DNA of 64,000 bases, taken from contig NW_019091362.1 of NCBI RefSeq assembly GCF_001949145.1, positions 10,367,399 to 10,431,398 of the forward strand, given 5' to 3'. The position numbers were made by a program, and so were the translations under genes. Positions 1 to 17,700 of this stretch are shown here, piece after piece. Source of the stretch: Acanthaster planci (Eukaryota; Echinodermata; Asteroidea; Valvatida; Acanthasteridae). The notes below the pieces were generated by a model. The model ran no database searches and was not told where the DNA came from. It saw only the letters and a program-made list of their open reading frames with translations. The stretch's first letter is position 1. Each line of letters begins with the position of its first letter.

Positions 1-3876
<3,876 letters not shown>

Positions 3877-6800
3877 AGTACCGACTCCTTTGATTTTATC
3901 ATCCATTGTTGAGGTTCATTGCAGCCCCCTAAATTTAATATCAGTGATTTTCTATCTTTTGTGTTTGGTAACAAAGCAAGTGCTGAGTCATGATATTTTT
4001 CAGATCGTGTGATAGGAACCATCATTGTTTATAATTAAGAGATGTATAAAAGTTTGTTTGAAAGGTAAGTCTAAAGGCATTACAAGAAACAGTTTAGGAG
4101 ATTTCACGCAGCCAAGTTCCCTTCATAGACATTTTCTAGAAAATAAAGACTCTTGTACCTGTTGAGGGAAAATTTCAAGAAAGAAAAGAAGCAGAGTCAT
4201 ACCTTCTAAATACCTTTCATTGCCTTCTCAATTTAAATGCACTGGACAATGTGCTCGTGTGTTATGTGTTGAAATTTCCTGCCATCTTGTGAGGGTTGAA
4301 ATGCATGGCTATTTGAAGTCCAATCTAGGCTGTTGCTCCATCTCCAGCCGGAATGGGACCGTTTTGATAGTAGCCTTAGCCTCACAGCGTAATTGCAAAT
4401 GACTTCACGGTGCAGAATCAAAGCTGCATTCACGTCTGGAGTCAGGTCCAGACTAAGTCATATCACCTTGCGGCCTTCATGTGCATGTGTGCTTGTCTCC
4501 CAGTTTGGTCTTTGATGTCGGCCCCCGACCTTGCAACAACATGTTTGCATATCACACTGAAATGTCATTGTTTTTACAGCAGGTCTTTAACTGGCCATGT
4601 TTGGAAATTGCCCCAGTCCAAGAAGGTTTTGTCAATTTAATTCTTTCTTTTGTTTTTATACATTTATTTATTTATTTGGCAGGCGGTGATCAGCAAGAAG
4701 TGCCAACATTGCCAAAGTTTATAACAAAGATTCTCCTACTGTCCTCTGAGGGATAAACCAACTGAATGGTGTTCCGTTGAAATGCATCCACCCTGTTGAG
4801 GGCGCTGTTGTAGTCCATTGTCTTCCATTTACTTCAGACTATCCTGTACTTTATAGCAGGGATTTTTCGATTCAGTTTTTGTGAAAAATTAAATTTGGAG
4901 GCCAGAAGCCAATCCATATAAACAAAAATATTGACAAAATATCTACAAATATTTGGATATTTGTGCACACGTATGTATGACTATAATTACCTTTTATTCA
5001 CGATTTAAAAGTTAAGAAAATAAATTGATACTTGTTCAGATACATGATGTGATCTTGCAGGATGGATGGAAAGTTTAGATGCCCTTTGGAGTCTGTGCAC
5101 AGATCGTAGATTTGCTGTTTTGCCTACTGAACACAGCCATGGCACAGTATGTAATCGTGGAAGTTGTTTCTATAATAGAACAGAAAATTATGACTCAGTT
5201 AAGTAGTGACTATGACTCCATTGTGAACATCTGCAAAATTCATTTCGTGGAAAGAGGGCCAGGTTTTGATTTAAGAGAAATTATGCTGTAAAACTGTGAT
5301 AGTGACAAAACACACACTGAAAATGAACATGGCAGTGGTCCCCACACTGGTTTGATAGAAAGTTGCTGATTCGTTGCTGAAAAGTTAATTAAGAAAGCAA
5401 ATTTCTGATTGGTCAAGATGAGTGACACTCCTTTACTACCAGTATACTGCAGTATCACAGGGTTTCATTGTGTCAGTTGGTGTGCTGGGTTACTGAAAAA
5501 TCAGATAAGAAAGTCAAGTTTCTCCCATGTTTCTGTTCTAACTGTACAATAGAAACAAGGTCAACATAATTAAGAGAAAACGTTGCCTGAAGTTGCATGC
5601 TTTTGGAGAGCGACCCTTTTTAAGCGTAACAGAAAACGGCGGTGTCCGCAACTACACATTGCCCTGGCACTTTGCCTGCACAACAAGATTCAACAAACTG
5701 TATGTTTGCACCAACCCAGAGGGACTGTTTGCACATCATTGGCTTTTTCATTCACCAGATGTCAATTTAAGGGTTGTGCTCCCTGAATCCACATTATTTG
5801 GCGGCCACTCTGAAATGAGAAGGCACCTGGCTATTTGGCGATTATAACAGGTGCCCATCGGATCACAAGGATGATAATCAATAATTTTCCCATTTTGCAC
5901 CAATCTTTCTTCTCACATAGGTTGCCTTTTTAAAGAAATTTGTATGGGGATCACCTCAGTTTAAGATGGCCAACTCCTAAGGCCAGTAGCAGCATTGCCA
6001 CTAGCGCTGTGTTGCATTTTGTACAACAAAAAATGCACGAAGAAAAAGCTGAGAAGTAAAAATGTCATGAAAAATATAATCAAGTTTCATATAAAAAAAA
6101 AATATCCTAATTTGTTATGAATTTCTGGTGGCTGAAACTCAACAATCTTCTTCCTTCCCTCATTAGAATTTTACCGTGAAAGTTAATATATGGTATGATT
6201 TCATGTAATGTAGTTCACACAACTGTAAAGTGCTAAAAAAAGAAGAGACGTTATAGCAAATTTCTTGCGGTCATCCAAGACTTTAGAGTTAGACTTGCCA
6301 CAGTCTTTCCCACATTCCAAGCGACCTAATTAGTTGAGAGTATATTTAAATTATCTGTAAAAAAACTGTATTTAAGAATTGTAAGCTATTACAGTCCAGA
6401 AATAGAAACTATCACACACCCCTTGACACCTCCCAAGCATTAGCCAAATGAGCCAATATTCAAATGCATGTAAATACGCATAGCTCAAGCAGTGATATAA
6501 TTTAGCACTTGGCTTGTTTTTATGTTAATAGTAGTACCAATGAGATGAAACATTTACGTAGCATATTTTGATTGAAGAGCTAAATGCAGAGCAAAATTGC
6601 AGACTATTACCCCCCACACGGGGCAGGTTGATCCTGACAGGATGTTGATACCCGTAGTCTGTGGACACCCTAAAAACATGTTCATATTTACCAGGTGGTG
6701 GGTGTATAGCCAGTTGTGCCACAGTCATTAATTGTCACAATCTATTTTTTCCCCATATGCCTGTTATTCACCTGGCCATAAAATTAATGGAGGGATGGCG

Positions 6801-9800
6801 TAATTAGGAAACTATGTGCTAAGCGGGATTGCAGAAGTAGTCACTGGAAGTTTACATCATGGTTTTTTGTATTGTGATCCCGTTTTTTTTCGCAGACTGA
6901 GAGATTTTGAGACTTCACAGAGGCATGATATTGTACAGTTGGCCATCTAGGCAGGGTTGGATAACAAAAGTTGACAGAGATTGGTTTTTAATTTTCTTTT
7001 TAAAGATGAAAACCATTGAGGTGCAATGATTGTAAAAAGAGTACGTTGAAAGAATTATGAGGGCGTTAATAAGTGTGTGATTACAGGTACATTCCTGTCA
7101 CTTCCCCTCGTCAAAAGACAGAACCGTAGCATTCTTCGAAAGTTTTTTCCAGGGCTGATTCACTGTAACAGATGCATTTGAAAAATGCAAGATGTCAGTT
7201 GTGAGGAGAGAAACATTCCAGCAGTTTGGTTTAAAATTGTCTCCTTGTGCTACTTGTAAGCATTGATTTAATTTTTTTTGTAATAACTCTCTTTTAAATG
7301 CTCTCTAATGCAGTGTTAGCCGGTAACACAAGTTATTTCAAGAGCCTTTTAGTCAACCAAAAAATACATCAGAGGCCATTTACGCTGGATCAGAGTACAG
7401 GAAATTCTGTGTGGATATGTTGGTCTCTAATATGCAGGTGGGCTGATTCGTTTTCAGCATGAGAAATACCTTTGAAGCCTAGCAACAGAATGTGGCATAC
7501 CTCTTGGTAGGGATTCAAACTGTAGACAGCCTGCCCCTCATGTTCAGGTAGCTTCATGGACAGTAGCATATGCCTTTATCAAAGCATTCCTGCAGCAGCT
7601 GGAGGAAGCCCACTTGTGAGTGCTCGAAACCATCTTGGATAACGTTCTTCTCTAGATGACCCTCTGTGTACTGTAAGAAAGTAACATTTTTGTCCTATCC
7701 AGCACCACGATTTTATACAGGAATGTAATATTCATTTGAATGTGTGAAATTTCTATTTTTTATTACTATTGACTTCCTAAACGTAGATTTTTTTATCAAA
7801 GTGATGTTGATTATGTGAATGTATAAGATATGAAAGAAATGCATGCTGTATTTGTTGAAAGTTGTAGCTGCTCACAATATTCAAGGGATGTTTTTTGGGT
7901 AGTGAATTTAAGGAAACACATAAAAATGTTGCTTTGTCAACGTCCATATTGGCTAAAAATATGTATTACTTTTACCAATTTGCACTCGCTTTTTGTCAGT
8001 GTCTTTCTCATCATAAATGTGAGTGGATCCTGGTTTCGACTGGTCACCATTTTCCCAAACAATTTTGTGGCTGGCTTTAAAAGTACTTTTGCGTGTTTAA
8101 AAAAAGAGAGTTCTCACGGGTCAGAGTTCATCATGAAAACATCAATTATTGATTCGAACTGAGGCATTAAATTTGTTCATTTGAAGTTGCAGAGTCCAAA
8201 AATAATTCAGATGCAGTGATCCAATTTTAAAGGATCTTGGGCATAAACATCTACATGCACTCTATCAGTTGAGATGTCAAATTTGTATTCAGTGTTCGTC
8301 ATGCTTAATACTAGTCCATTTTCAATCCATTAAACCAAGATCTTAATAAAAGTTATTCTAATGATCACACTATATTATATGAAGTTATATGCTCGTACAA
8401 AGGTCACTGCACTTGCAATTACTCCTGAAAACCAATTTCAGGAAATTACATGTATTTAATCTCGCAAGTAGTTTTTTTTTAAAGGAGCTACAGGGGAACT
8501 TTAACAGCTGTTGTCGGGGATTATTTTGTTTGGAGATCAATTTTTAAGGTAATGGACTTTTTAGGACAAATTTGAGGCCTTCTTACACTCTCCACAATTT
8601 TGTGCTTGGGTCTGTCCACTCAGGATATTGAGTTGATAGTTTGAAAATTTTAATCCTGGTTTTATGAGTGTCAAAATGCCTTCCTTTGAAACAAAAATTG
8701 AAAAAAACACGCAAAACAACGTGGTGGGAGTGTACTTCAGATCAGTGTCAGTGTTTCACTGTGTAAATGGTTTCATGTTGATCCTTGTAGACCAGTTCCA
8801 GGGCATCACTTCAGACCATGTTTGCTCCCATCAACAGGACTGGAAGTGTCATGTAAGTGTAAAGACCCATTTATTAAACTTAATTTTTTCTAAACTTTGT
8901 CTCTTACTCTTTATGGAGAGAAAATTTGATCTTAAGTTGACAAAGTAATCTTGTACCCCAAATTCTTTACATGTATTAGGTTAATTGCTTTTTGAAATCT
9001 ATAGCAAACCAAAGTAAAATTGAATTTATTCCATATTATGTACACACAAAATGCTTTATTTGCAATCACAGAATATGTATTTGTCATTAAATTGTAAGGA
9101 ACACGAAAATTGTGTTTAATCAGAACTTAATATTGAGCTTCACATTGACCACATTTTGATGGAGATTCTGTGGGAATTGAGAAGACAAAAAATTGTCATG
9201 TTAAAAAAAATTGCAGCAAAACAGTTTGGTTGGTAAATAGTTAAGAAAAAAAGGTTTTGTTTTCTTGGCTACAAAAAGAGCTAAAAATTGGTTGAAATGG
9301 TGTAAACTGTGTAATACTATTATGCTTTATTAGCACCTAGAAAACTCATAGCTTTTTAGCACTAAAAACGGTTAACAGAAAAATACCAGAAAAATAGAAA
9401 CAGTTCATACCAATGACTGCAATTTATTTACACAGTTCCATTATATGGGTAGAGTCTGGGAGGGAGTTAACTATAAGAAAACACTGCTCCTTGCTCAAGC
9501 ATTCATGAGAATGATTTCACATTGTCAGGCAATGCTACAGGTTGATCACATAATCAAACTGGGCTCTTTACAGGGCTCCCGGGTGCAGAACAGTGTGACG
9601 GGATATCTGTGGGGACATTAAGGGCCAAAAATACACACACAAGTGGTCATGAAAATAAAATTATGAAGAGTGGTGTGCCACGCCGTACTTTACTGTTACA
9701 CGTGAAGCAGAATCCACCCAATGTCAATTATTTGACACTTGGCAGTAACAAAGTCAGAATGAGAAAGCACTTTTAACCGCTTGATGCCAAATGATGTGTA

Positions 9801-10492
9801 AACACACATAATTTACCTTATTTGTTCCACGGAGGACGTGTAAACTTGTTTAATTGAAATTCTTTTTCGTTTCTGCAGTCGATGTATTGAGTCATGCTTG
9901 GTCGTGTCAAAGCACACTTGCAAGTTTGAAGAATTTTCAGGTAAAAAAAACGGCCCCCAGCAGCTTTGAGTAAAACAAAAAAAGGACATTAACTGGCTAT
10001 CAATGCCTGTTCCAGTAGACCAAATTGAACAGGGCTGTGGAGTGGCCGGAATGATATCCCAGTATTTTTGGAACCACCCCAAAAAACAGGTTTGTAAGTA
10101 TGTACAGCTGTTTATCAGCCATTGTGCTATGGAGTACTTGTTCTCAATATAAATAGTCCCAAAGGAAACCACCATGTCTGACTTTTTAAACATTGCTGAC
10201 TGTGTACTGAAATAGGTTCTCACTCTGTGCCCACAAACTGTTTCCAGTCCTCACATCTTACATGTGTTGTCCACACAGTTACACATCCTCGGGCTAGTGC
10301 TGTTGCTGTCCCTGAAAACTCTTACACTTCCCAAGGCAAAACCAGAAATCAAAAAAAATAAATGAAATTGGCTTAAAGCACAATTGAACAGATTCTTTAC
10401 GGATAGTCCTTCGAGAAGTTAAGAGCAGTTTGGAGAACACTGACCTATGATACTTCCAGCTTGCATCTCTCTGGCTTTGACTGGTAAACAAG
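3877..10492. other. Convergent spacer between NBEAL and CWC22, no gene recognised
   Basis: About 6.6 kb of AT-rich DNA lies between the tail of NBEAL and the 3' untranslated region of CWC22. Only short open frames without recognisable domains occur, such as 5593-5847 (+) and 9813-10223 (-). A last exon of NBEAL could lie here but none was identified. A possible acceptor at about 9,571 (TTTACAG) opens a frame with no similarity I recognise. Confidence 0.6.
4142..4147 (+). terminator. Candidate polyadenylation signal for NBEAL
   Basis: An AATAAA hexamer lies 266 bases after the in-frame TAA of the last recognised NBEAL exon. It is the nearest downstream canonical signal and supports the reading in which exon 3723-3876 is terminal. 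No transcript evidence is available. Confidence 0.4.
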
Positions 10493-10498
10493 TTTATT
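10493..10498 (-). terminator. Candidate polyadenylation signal for CWC22
   Basis: AATAAA on the minus strand (TTTATT on plus) lies about 430 bases past the CWC22 stop codon at 10,925-10,927. It is the first canonical signal seen downstream. No transcript evidence. Confidence 0.4.
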
Positions 10499-10924
10499 CA
10501 TAATAATTATAACAATGTACTTGAATCCCAAACAAGAAGATTGAAGATGAAAATCATAAAATAAAAGTAAACTGAACTTATATCATCTTTCCTAAATAAT
10601 GCAATACTTGCAAAGCAAACGGTATTTGTAATATGGGCAGCAAAATTTATCAGTTAAACAGTTTGACAAAACACTCCAATTTTTGCTCACAAATTATAAC
10701 TTGTCACTTACTTCTAGATAATCCTCTGACAGTACTATGATGCGAGGATTAGTCTTGATGGATTCCAGACTAGTAAATCCAATGCATTATTACTTTCTGA
10801 GGGGTTGTAGGTCCAGCGTGTTAACGGTCAAAAAAACAGTTCAAATCTACATCAGGCTACAAACAAAATACAAGTAATTCTGCAGAGGTTAGAAAAACAC
10901 ATTTGAAAAATAGTTGATTATTTC

Positions 10925-11718
10925 TCAGCGTCTGTCCCGTATGCGCTCACGTCGGACCCTGTCGTCTGGTGAGTCGCTGTATTCACGTTGCCGTGCCTTA
11001 CTGCCCGAGCTTTCTCGGCTGGATTTTTCGTTGGAGTAGCCACGATCGTTGTCTCTTTCCCTTCTGGAATTTGCTCGTATGTCAAGCATGTCATCATCTG
11101 TGTCATCTGCTCTCTTTCTGGACTGCTGGACTCGCCCATCCCGGCTCTCTCGGTCTCGTCGATTCTCTTTGTCTTCCATCTTATAACGACCGTCAGTGCG
11201 CAGTTTACGGGATTTCTCCTGTCTGACCTCGTCCCTTTCCTCCTCGTCACTTTCTCGGTCATAACCCCTGGGTTTCCTGGCTGACTTCTTGTCCGACTTC
11301 GGGGGTGATCTGTCGAAGCGTCTGTCCTGCATTTCAACCTGGGCTTTTACCCGGCGTCTTTCTTGCTGGCCATCGTGCTGATTGCTGCGCTGTGCGTTGT
11401 TATAATTGCTGCGCCTTCCATGGTCGTCCTCGTCACTGCTGTCATAACCACGGCGGCTATTGTTGTTCCTCTGTCCTCTGTTTTTTGGACCCCTATCAGC
11501 CACATCCTCCAATCTTGGATCATGTGGGTCATAACCCCTATGATTTCTGGGGTATTCCATGTTCCCTTGACGATCCCTCCTTACATCTCCTGCCCTGCGG
11601 CTGTCATTTTGACGCTCAGTTGGCCGTTCTGTTCTGTACTTTTCTCTTCTTCTCACAGCTCTGACGTCAGGTTTCTTCGTCCGTAACATTCCCTTGTGTT
11701 TTGAATCATCTTCACTCT
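10925..11718 (-). other. CWC22: CWC22 exon 21: C-terminal Arg-rich RS/RE/RD region
   Basis: The last and longest exon encodes about 264 residues rich in Arg, Asp, Glu, Ser and Lys, ending [11 protein letters not shown] then TGA. The acceptor is TTTCGTGCAG before 11,718. Length and composition match the RS tail of CWC22 homologues, although residue-level conservation is low there. Open frames on the opposite strand here are complements of this biased composition and are not annotated. Confidence 0.93.
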
Positions 11719-14700
11719 CTGCACGAAATGAACAAAAAAAAAGGTGATATTACCCTGTATTTCTACTGTACATCACCGTCAGTCTTCCCAGGGAATAAAC
11801 ATTACAATTGTTGAAGCACACAAGAAACACTGATGTGCAGTCAGGAAAATAGATAAGGTGGTATTTCATACCACTGACCAAATGCTTTCTAAAAATTTGT
11901 GCATGTACTAGATTTATTCTTTTCCAGATATGTATATGTTTGGTGAACTTCAGCATATTTGTCATGCTTAACCCGAATTGCCAAGCATATTGTTTGGCTT
12001 TAATACAGTACTCAGTACTACAAAATACTAAGTAGTAGCCTGAGCCTGGAGGACCTAGCACTACAGATTACTACTTCTGGCTCGGTTCTTTCCATTGTTA
12101 CTCGTACAGAGAACAGTAAAGCCATGTATTCATAGTGCCACAGCACTGTATGGTACATTGTCTTCTCTATTGTATTTTATGGCTTCAGGGAACAATGCGG
12201 TCATGTTCTCTTACAAGCGGCAGCACTGATTACTACATTTTACAAGAAGTAATAATTTGTAGTATTATGTAGGGTTAGGGTTAATAAACTAAAACACATA
12301 AACACAGATTTTTAAAATCCAGTACTGTGATCAAGGGTTTAGTTTTACTTACTATTAACACTGGACCGATCCACTGTACAGAGAAATAGAAACTTACAAG
12401 CAAAATAAGTTGCAGGCAGCAAAATTGAGTGTTCAACATGATACTGAAGGCATTTAGTACTTAGTACTGACATGAAAACAACGTGTATTAAACCTTGTGA
12501 CCACTCAAAACATTTAAATCCCTCTAGCGGTTCCCTTCACATCAATCAGAATCTTACAATAATAAATGAATGGGTGTGCATAGATTGACTTTCACAACGC
12601 ACCTGAGCTACTGCTGTCACTGGAATCACTGGAATCGCTGGAGTCACTGGAATCACTGGAGTCACTGGAATCACTGGAATCACTGGAGCTGCTACCAGAG
12701 CTGGAGGAGTCACTCTCCACGGGTCGCTGTTGCTGCATGATGGTCCTCTGGTAGTTCTTGAGATGCTCTCGCAGATCGTCCCTATGGACAAACAACAAGA
12801 TGTCTTTTCATGAAGCCATCCACCGAAGTTTCAATGGGCAAGTTTGAGTGACAACTATTTGTTGACCACTGGTGGATCTTCCCTGGTTAACCTGTACATC
12901 AGCTACATCCTGGGTACCAGACAAAATCAACTGGTGGTTGATAAGTGTTAGTCACTCAAACTTGTCCTGTGCTTCAGTGACAGTAGAAAATGCAATAGGA
13001 TATAAGATACATCAGTGTAGCTTGGAAAACTGGCTGGCTGTAATGGTCACTGTGGGTGATCTTTTCATGAAACCTATTTACAGTAACACAAAAATTTTGT
13101 TGTGAAATGGCCACAAATTATAGCATATCAGATGAGATCAATATGCAAAATTGTGATTCAACTGCCAACTTTCCTTGAGGCAAACAGAATATGCATTTCA
13201 TATGCCTCATAGCTAGTTTTTTCTTGTTGAAAGAGTTGGTTGGTTGATTATGGTGTAAGAGTTTTGAAAGCCCTTGCTAAGGAACGGTCCCCTACATAAA
13301 CAAGAGGCTAAAAAATAAATCCTGCCCTGGTAACTTGTGATTTTCACTTTTCATTTATTAAATTTTTTCAATTTTTTGAGAAAGCAGAGAAATTAAAATG
13401 CATGTCTTGTTTTATGATATAAAACATTGCAAAGGCCGCAGATTCCTTACATGGCTAATAAGTTGAGCAGTGGGTTATATGACTTACGTGAGGCCTCCAA
13501 GTCCGATCGTGGTGAAGAAATTGATGGAGAATCGGGTGTTGGCAGGATTATCTCGGGGCATGAGTCCTTCAAAGTAGGCTTGCAAAGTCCTGATTCCATA
13601 AAGAAAAACAAAGAATGAAAAGGCTAGGGGTGTGCATGTACAGGTATTAGGGGAAATTGGTTGGCCAATAGACAAACATAAGAATAGGCCTACCAAAATA
13701 AACGCTGCTATTGCTTGAATATTTACAGACTTTTTACCATAGGGGAAACAGGGCAATCTTCTTCCAAGATGCAACTTCCTGTCACATCTTTCTATAACCT
13801 TGGAGCTCAAGCTTCAGCCCTTGTCAAACGGACAGTAAATTCTCACTTTTTTTTTTTTACTTACGGGTCCCTGAGCCTCTCGTTCATCTTGGGCAGTCCC
13901 ATGTACTCTGACAGCTCTTGGAACATGATCTTGACAAAGATGCGACTGGACGAGGTTGTGTCCTCCTCATTCATCTTGATGACAGACAGAACCTGCCAAG
14001 CACATCACCAACATACATTGAATTAGTTGAATTAGTTACTGTAGGAGACAGGGCACTAGATGATGGCTTTTGTGTTCAAAGGTTTCTGGACTGATGTCAT
14101 GTCGAAAGCAGAAACAGATGCTGTCATGCTCCAGCACATAGTAAGGGCAACTCAATTTCATTTGCAGAAAACTGGCAAATTGTTGAGAAGCCAATTTTAA
14201 GAATTCATGATAGTTGGAAACTTGAGGAGACATCCTCTTTGTAATCAGGGTCTATTCTTTCTCTGTCACAATTGTTTCTTTTGCCTGCTAATGACTTGTC
14301 ACAGTGTTCCATACTCTGAAAATGCGCAAAATTCAATACAAGCAAGCTATAAACAAACGCCGTGACAGGTTCTGGTAAAATGTGACATCTTCAAAGCATG
14401 TACATTGTGTATCTGTTTACTCACAGTCCAGGATATGGCATCGGTGTGGAGCAAATGAGCAAAGAACTTGGCCACGTTGCGGAGTTTGTTAGTGTCCAGA
14501 CGATGACACGTCTCATACTGCTCAGGGAATATCATCTCATACTGCTGCATGTACTCGCGCTTCAGCTGACAAAACCGCTGATCATAGATAAACAAGTAAA
14601 AAAGGGACACAATCATTTAATTTTTTTTCCTAGAAAGCCCTGGAAGTGATCTCAAGCCCCTTTGCCAAATTGACGACAATATAACCAATCATATGGTGTG

Positions 14701-17700
14701 TTTTCTCCCACAACCTAAAGTACTAGCATTTTCACTGTAAAGCTTCACTTTTGGTGATTGTGCAATTTGGATCACTGCCGATGCTAAGGTAGTGCCGTAG
14801 GTCGCCCTTTACTTCTTAAAACAGCATATCAATGGCACATTTATGAACAAACTGAAATTGACCACGCAAACTTTCTGAAATGAAGACCCCTTTCGTATCG
14901 TGAAGAGGTTTCTTCAAATAAATGAGTTCTGAAACAGCTCCAACTTTCCAAACTTGTCATTTACATTAAACTTGGTTATCCTAATCCGTGTTGCAGCACT
15001 GTTTAACCTCAAATCTCCACGTAGAATTGAGGGAGGCAAAAAAGGAAATTGACATTTTTTTTTGAGCTAGCAGAAAACACAGAGAGAATCACAATGCAGA
15101 CACTGCCTGTGCAGTAAGTGACCAAAAAAGGCAAAGCGTATCAGGTCCAAGACAGGAGTTGAACACCAGTTATTTGAGACAAAAAGCAGGAACGACCAAC
15201 AACAGCGACCAGCATGCCCAGCAGTTTTTGCCAACAAGCAATAGATTTTGCTAACTTCATTACAGTGTTCTATTCAACAATTAGCAAATTTTACACAAAT
15301 TGTTTATTTACTTTTGAGAGTAATGAAATCATCCTCAAGCTGCATGAACCTTTCGACAGTGAGGGGTTTCAAATCACATTTATCTGACAAACCTGAGCTA
15401 GAAGGCCAAAGAACTTCTCGTAGGTTCTCTGCTGGGCACAGCAATCCAGGATCATTAGACAGACTTCTTTCTGTAAATTAAAAAACAAGAATTTGACACG
15501 TAAGTGTGAAAGGAAAAAAATGCTTCATATGTAGCTGTAGCAGCCTTGAAAAAGGTTGGGAAAAGTCAGCTGTAAAATACTTCACCCTGACCAGCACGAC
15601 CTCTTGACCTCTGTGCATCACCACATCCCCACACACCTCTTGGTTCTGTCTCCACTGACCTCAGTGCAAACTGAGAACAAAAGTCTTGCCATCTTGAAGC
15701 AGGGTAAGAAGAAATCAGAGTATTGTCCAATGTTCATCACTCCATCCTGTTGACCGTTCTATGTTCTCACTAACCCACCTCTTGGTTCTTAGCTCTGTGC
15801 AAACTGAGATCCACGAATCATACTGACTCAGGATAGACTTTGGAAGTCCGAATGGGTGTCCAATGCCCCACCTTCACTAGTCTGACCTCTTGATTCTCAC
15901 TAGGTCACCACAATCAACCCACCTCTTGTCCAGGCTTGAAGTCCATCCTCAGCATCTTGTGAGCGCACTCCTCAAAGTCCAGACTGGATTGGATTGTCAG
16001 GTAGATGGTGCGACGTAGGGCGATCATGTTGGTTTCTGTCTGATCAAGAATCTCCATCTTCTCTGCCTCTGAACACAGCAAATACGAGAAACAGCAATAC
16101 ATTTTCATATGCTAAAGAAATGCTGCATAAGTTAAAGACAGCAAAAGATGGTGCCCACAGAACGGAAGACCTGGACATGAACGTTAATGTGAACTAGAAT
16201 TTTTGGCACTTTGACTGCAGGCTGAAGTCCAGACTATGACAAGTCGAGTCACATGCAACAGGGTGGGCAATGACAAAGGAATACGTTTGTCACAGTTCCT
16301 GTGTGACTTGCTTAAGACTGGATGACTTAAGATGGACTTGCAGGGACCCTTCATGGACTTGACAAGGGCCCTACTGGAAAATCAAGATGCAGATGGGAAA
16401 CTACTACCTCAGCGATATAGACTCCGAGTATGCGATCACTGTGCACTTAACAAGGGCCCAGGGACGACACAAACAAATTTAATGAAGGTAGTCCAATTCA
16501 GTTCAGTAACAAACTACTTTCCAACAGAGCCCTCAAAATCACAGAAATAAAAGGTCAAAGGATAAAAGTTAAAATATCAAAATAAAAACTGAAGATAAAG
16601 GAGTACACACAAGTATGCACAATGGTAGATCCCTCTGACTGTGTGCCAGCTACTGCTCAGTCTACACAATGCTTTCAACCATTACTGGAGCTTACCGAGT
16701 ATGCAATGTCCATCTCTCCACACTCCTCAAGAGCCTCTTATTCAAATAAACAAGGTTAAAACAACCTAAGCCTGGTAAACACAAATGCTATCATTCCTAG
16801 GAGTGTACATAATGGTATTTTGTCAGAGGAGTCTTGCTTTTCACATGGAGCCAGGAGATGAGTTTAGAGACATTGTTACACTGGTGACCCTTCATCTTTC
16901 ACCTATTACCAACCATTACCACAATCTGTTTCACAAATGCCTGTACCTGGTTACAGAAATTAAACTCTAGCTACCAGCTACATTCCTCTGACCTCTGACC
17001 CACTGCTTCCTCACCTTGATGTTCTTCATCTTCCTCATCATCGTCCTGACTGTCAGACTCTTCGTCGCTGTCACCCTCTGAGCCTGACTCGTCACTATCC
17101 TCTCCCAGGATCTCCTTCCGGATGGCCTTGTACTTCTCCTCGTTGGCCAAGAACTCGGGGTCCTCCTTGAAGATATCTGCAAAGGAACATCCAAGGAAAG
17201 GTTCAATCGTACAAAAAAACAATTTTTACAGCATTTTCTGCCTATCTCTAACAACATCTGTCAGTCATCAAGCCTTCAAACTATAAGAATAAAACATGTT
17301 GATAATCTAAAAGTAGGCAGGCCCAGCCTGGCCATGCCATTTGTATGCTACATCAGGCCCTGTAAACCATCAACCACTACCCTCCCCCATCTGAAGCAAG
17401 TAAACAGACAACCAGAGAGAAATCGGCACAACTTATCTAGATGCGGACTTACTGAGTAAGTCTTCAGGTGAGTAGTTCTCTTCCAGAGTGAGCAGATGGG
17501 TATACTGTTCGGACTCCTCTACCAGATCCAACCCTTCCTGCAGGTGACAGAAGGATCAATCATCAATGAAACAGAAGTTTGCCACAAAATAGAGTAGTCA
17601 ACTATTTTGAGTGGATGTCAACTTTTAGAGGGGATATGGACTTATTTCTCCATGATACCAACTCTAGGGTCCTTAATTTTGACAACTCTAGAATCCATAC

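Noticed and set aside
5593-5847. 84-residue open frame in the spacer
   Set aside because: No recognisable domain, no splice context, and a second frame is open over the same bases.
10969-11686. Several long open frames on plus and in other minus frames
   Set aside because: They overlap CWC22 exon 21, whose Arg/Ser-rich composition opens other frames; no domain in them.
12268-12285. Telomere-like TAGGGTTAGGGTTA
   Set aside because: Only two to three units; similar short words appear at 19,536, 48,180 and 57,870 and do not form an array.
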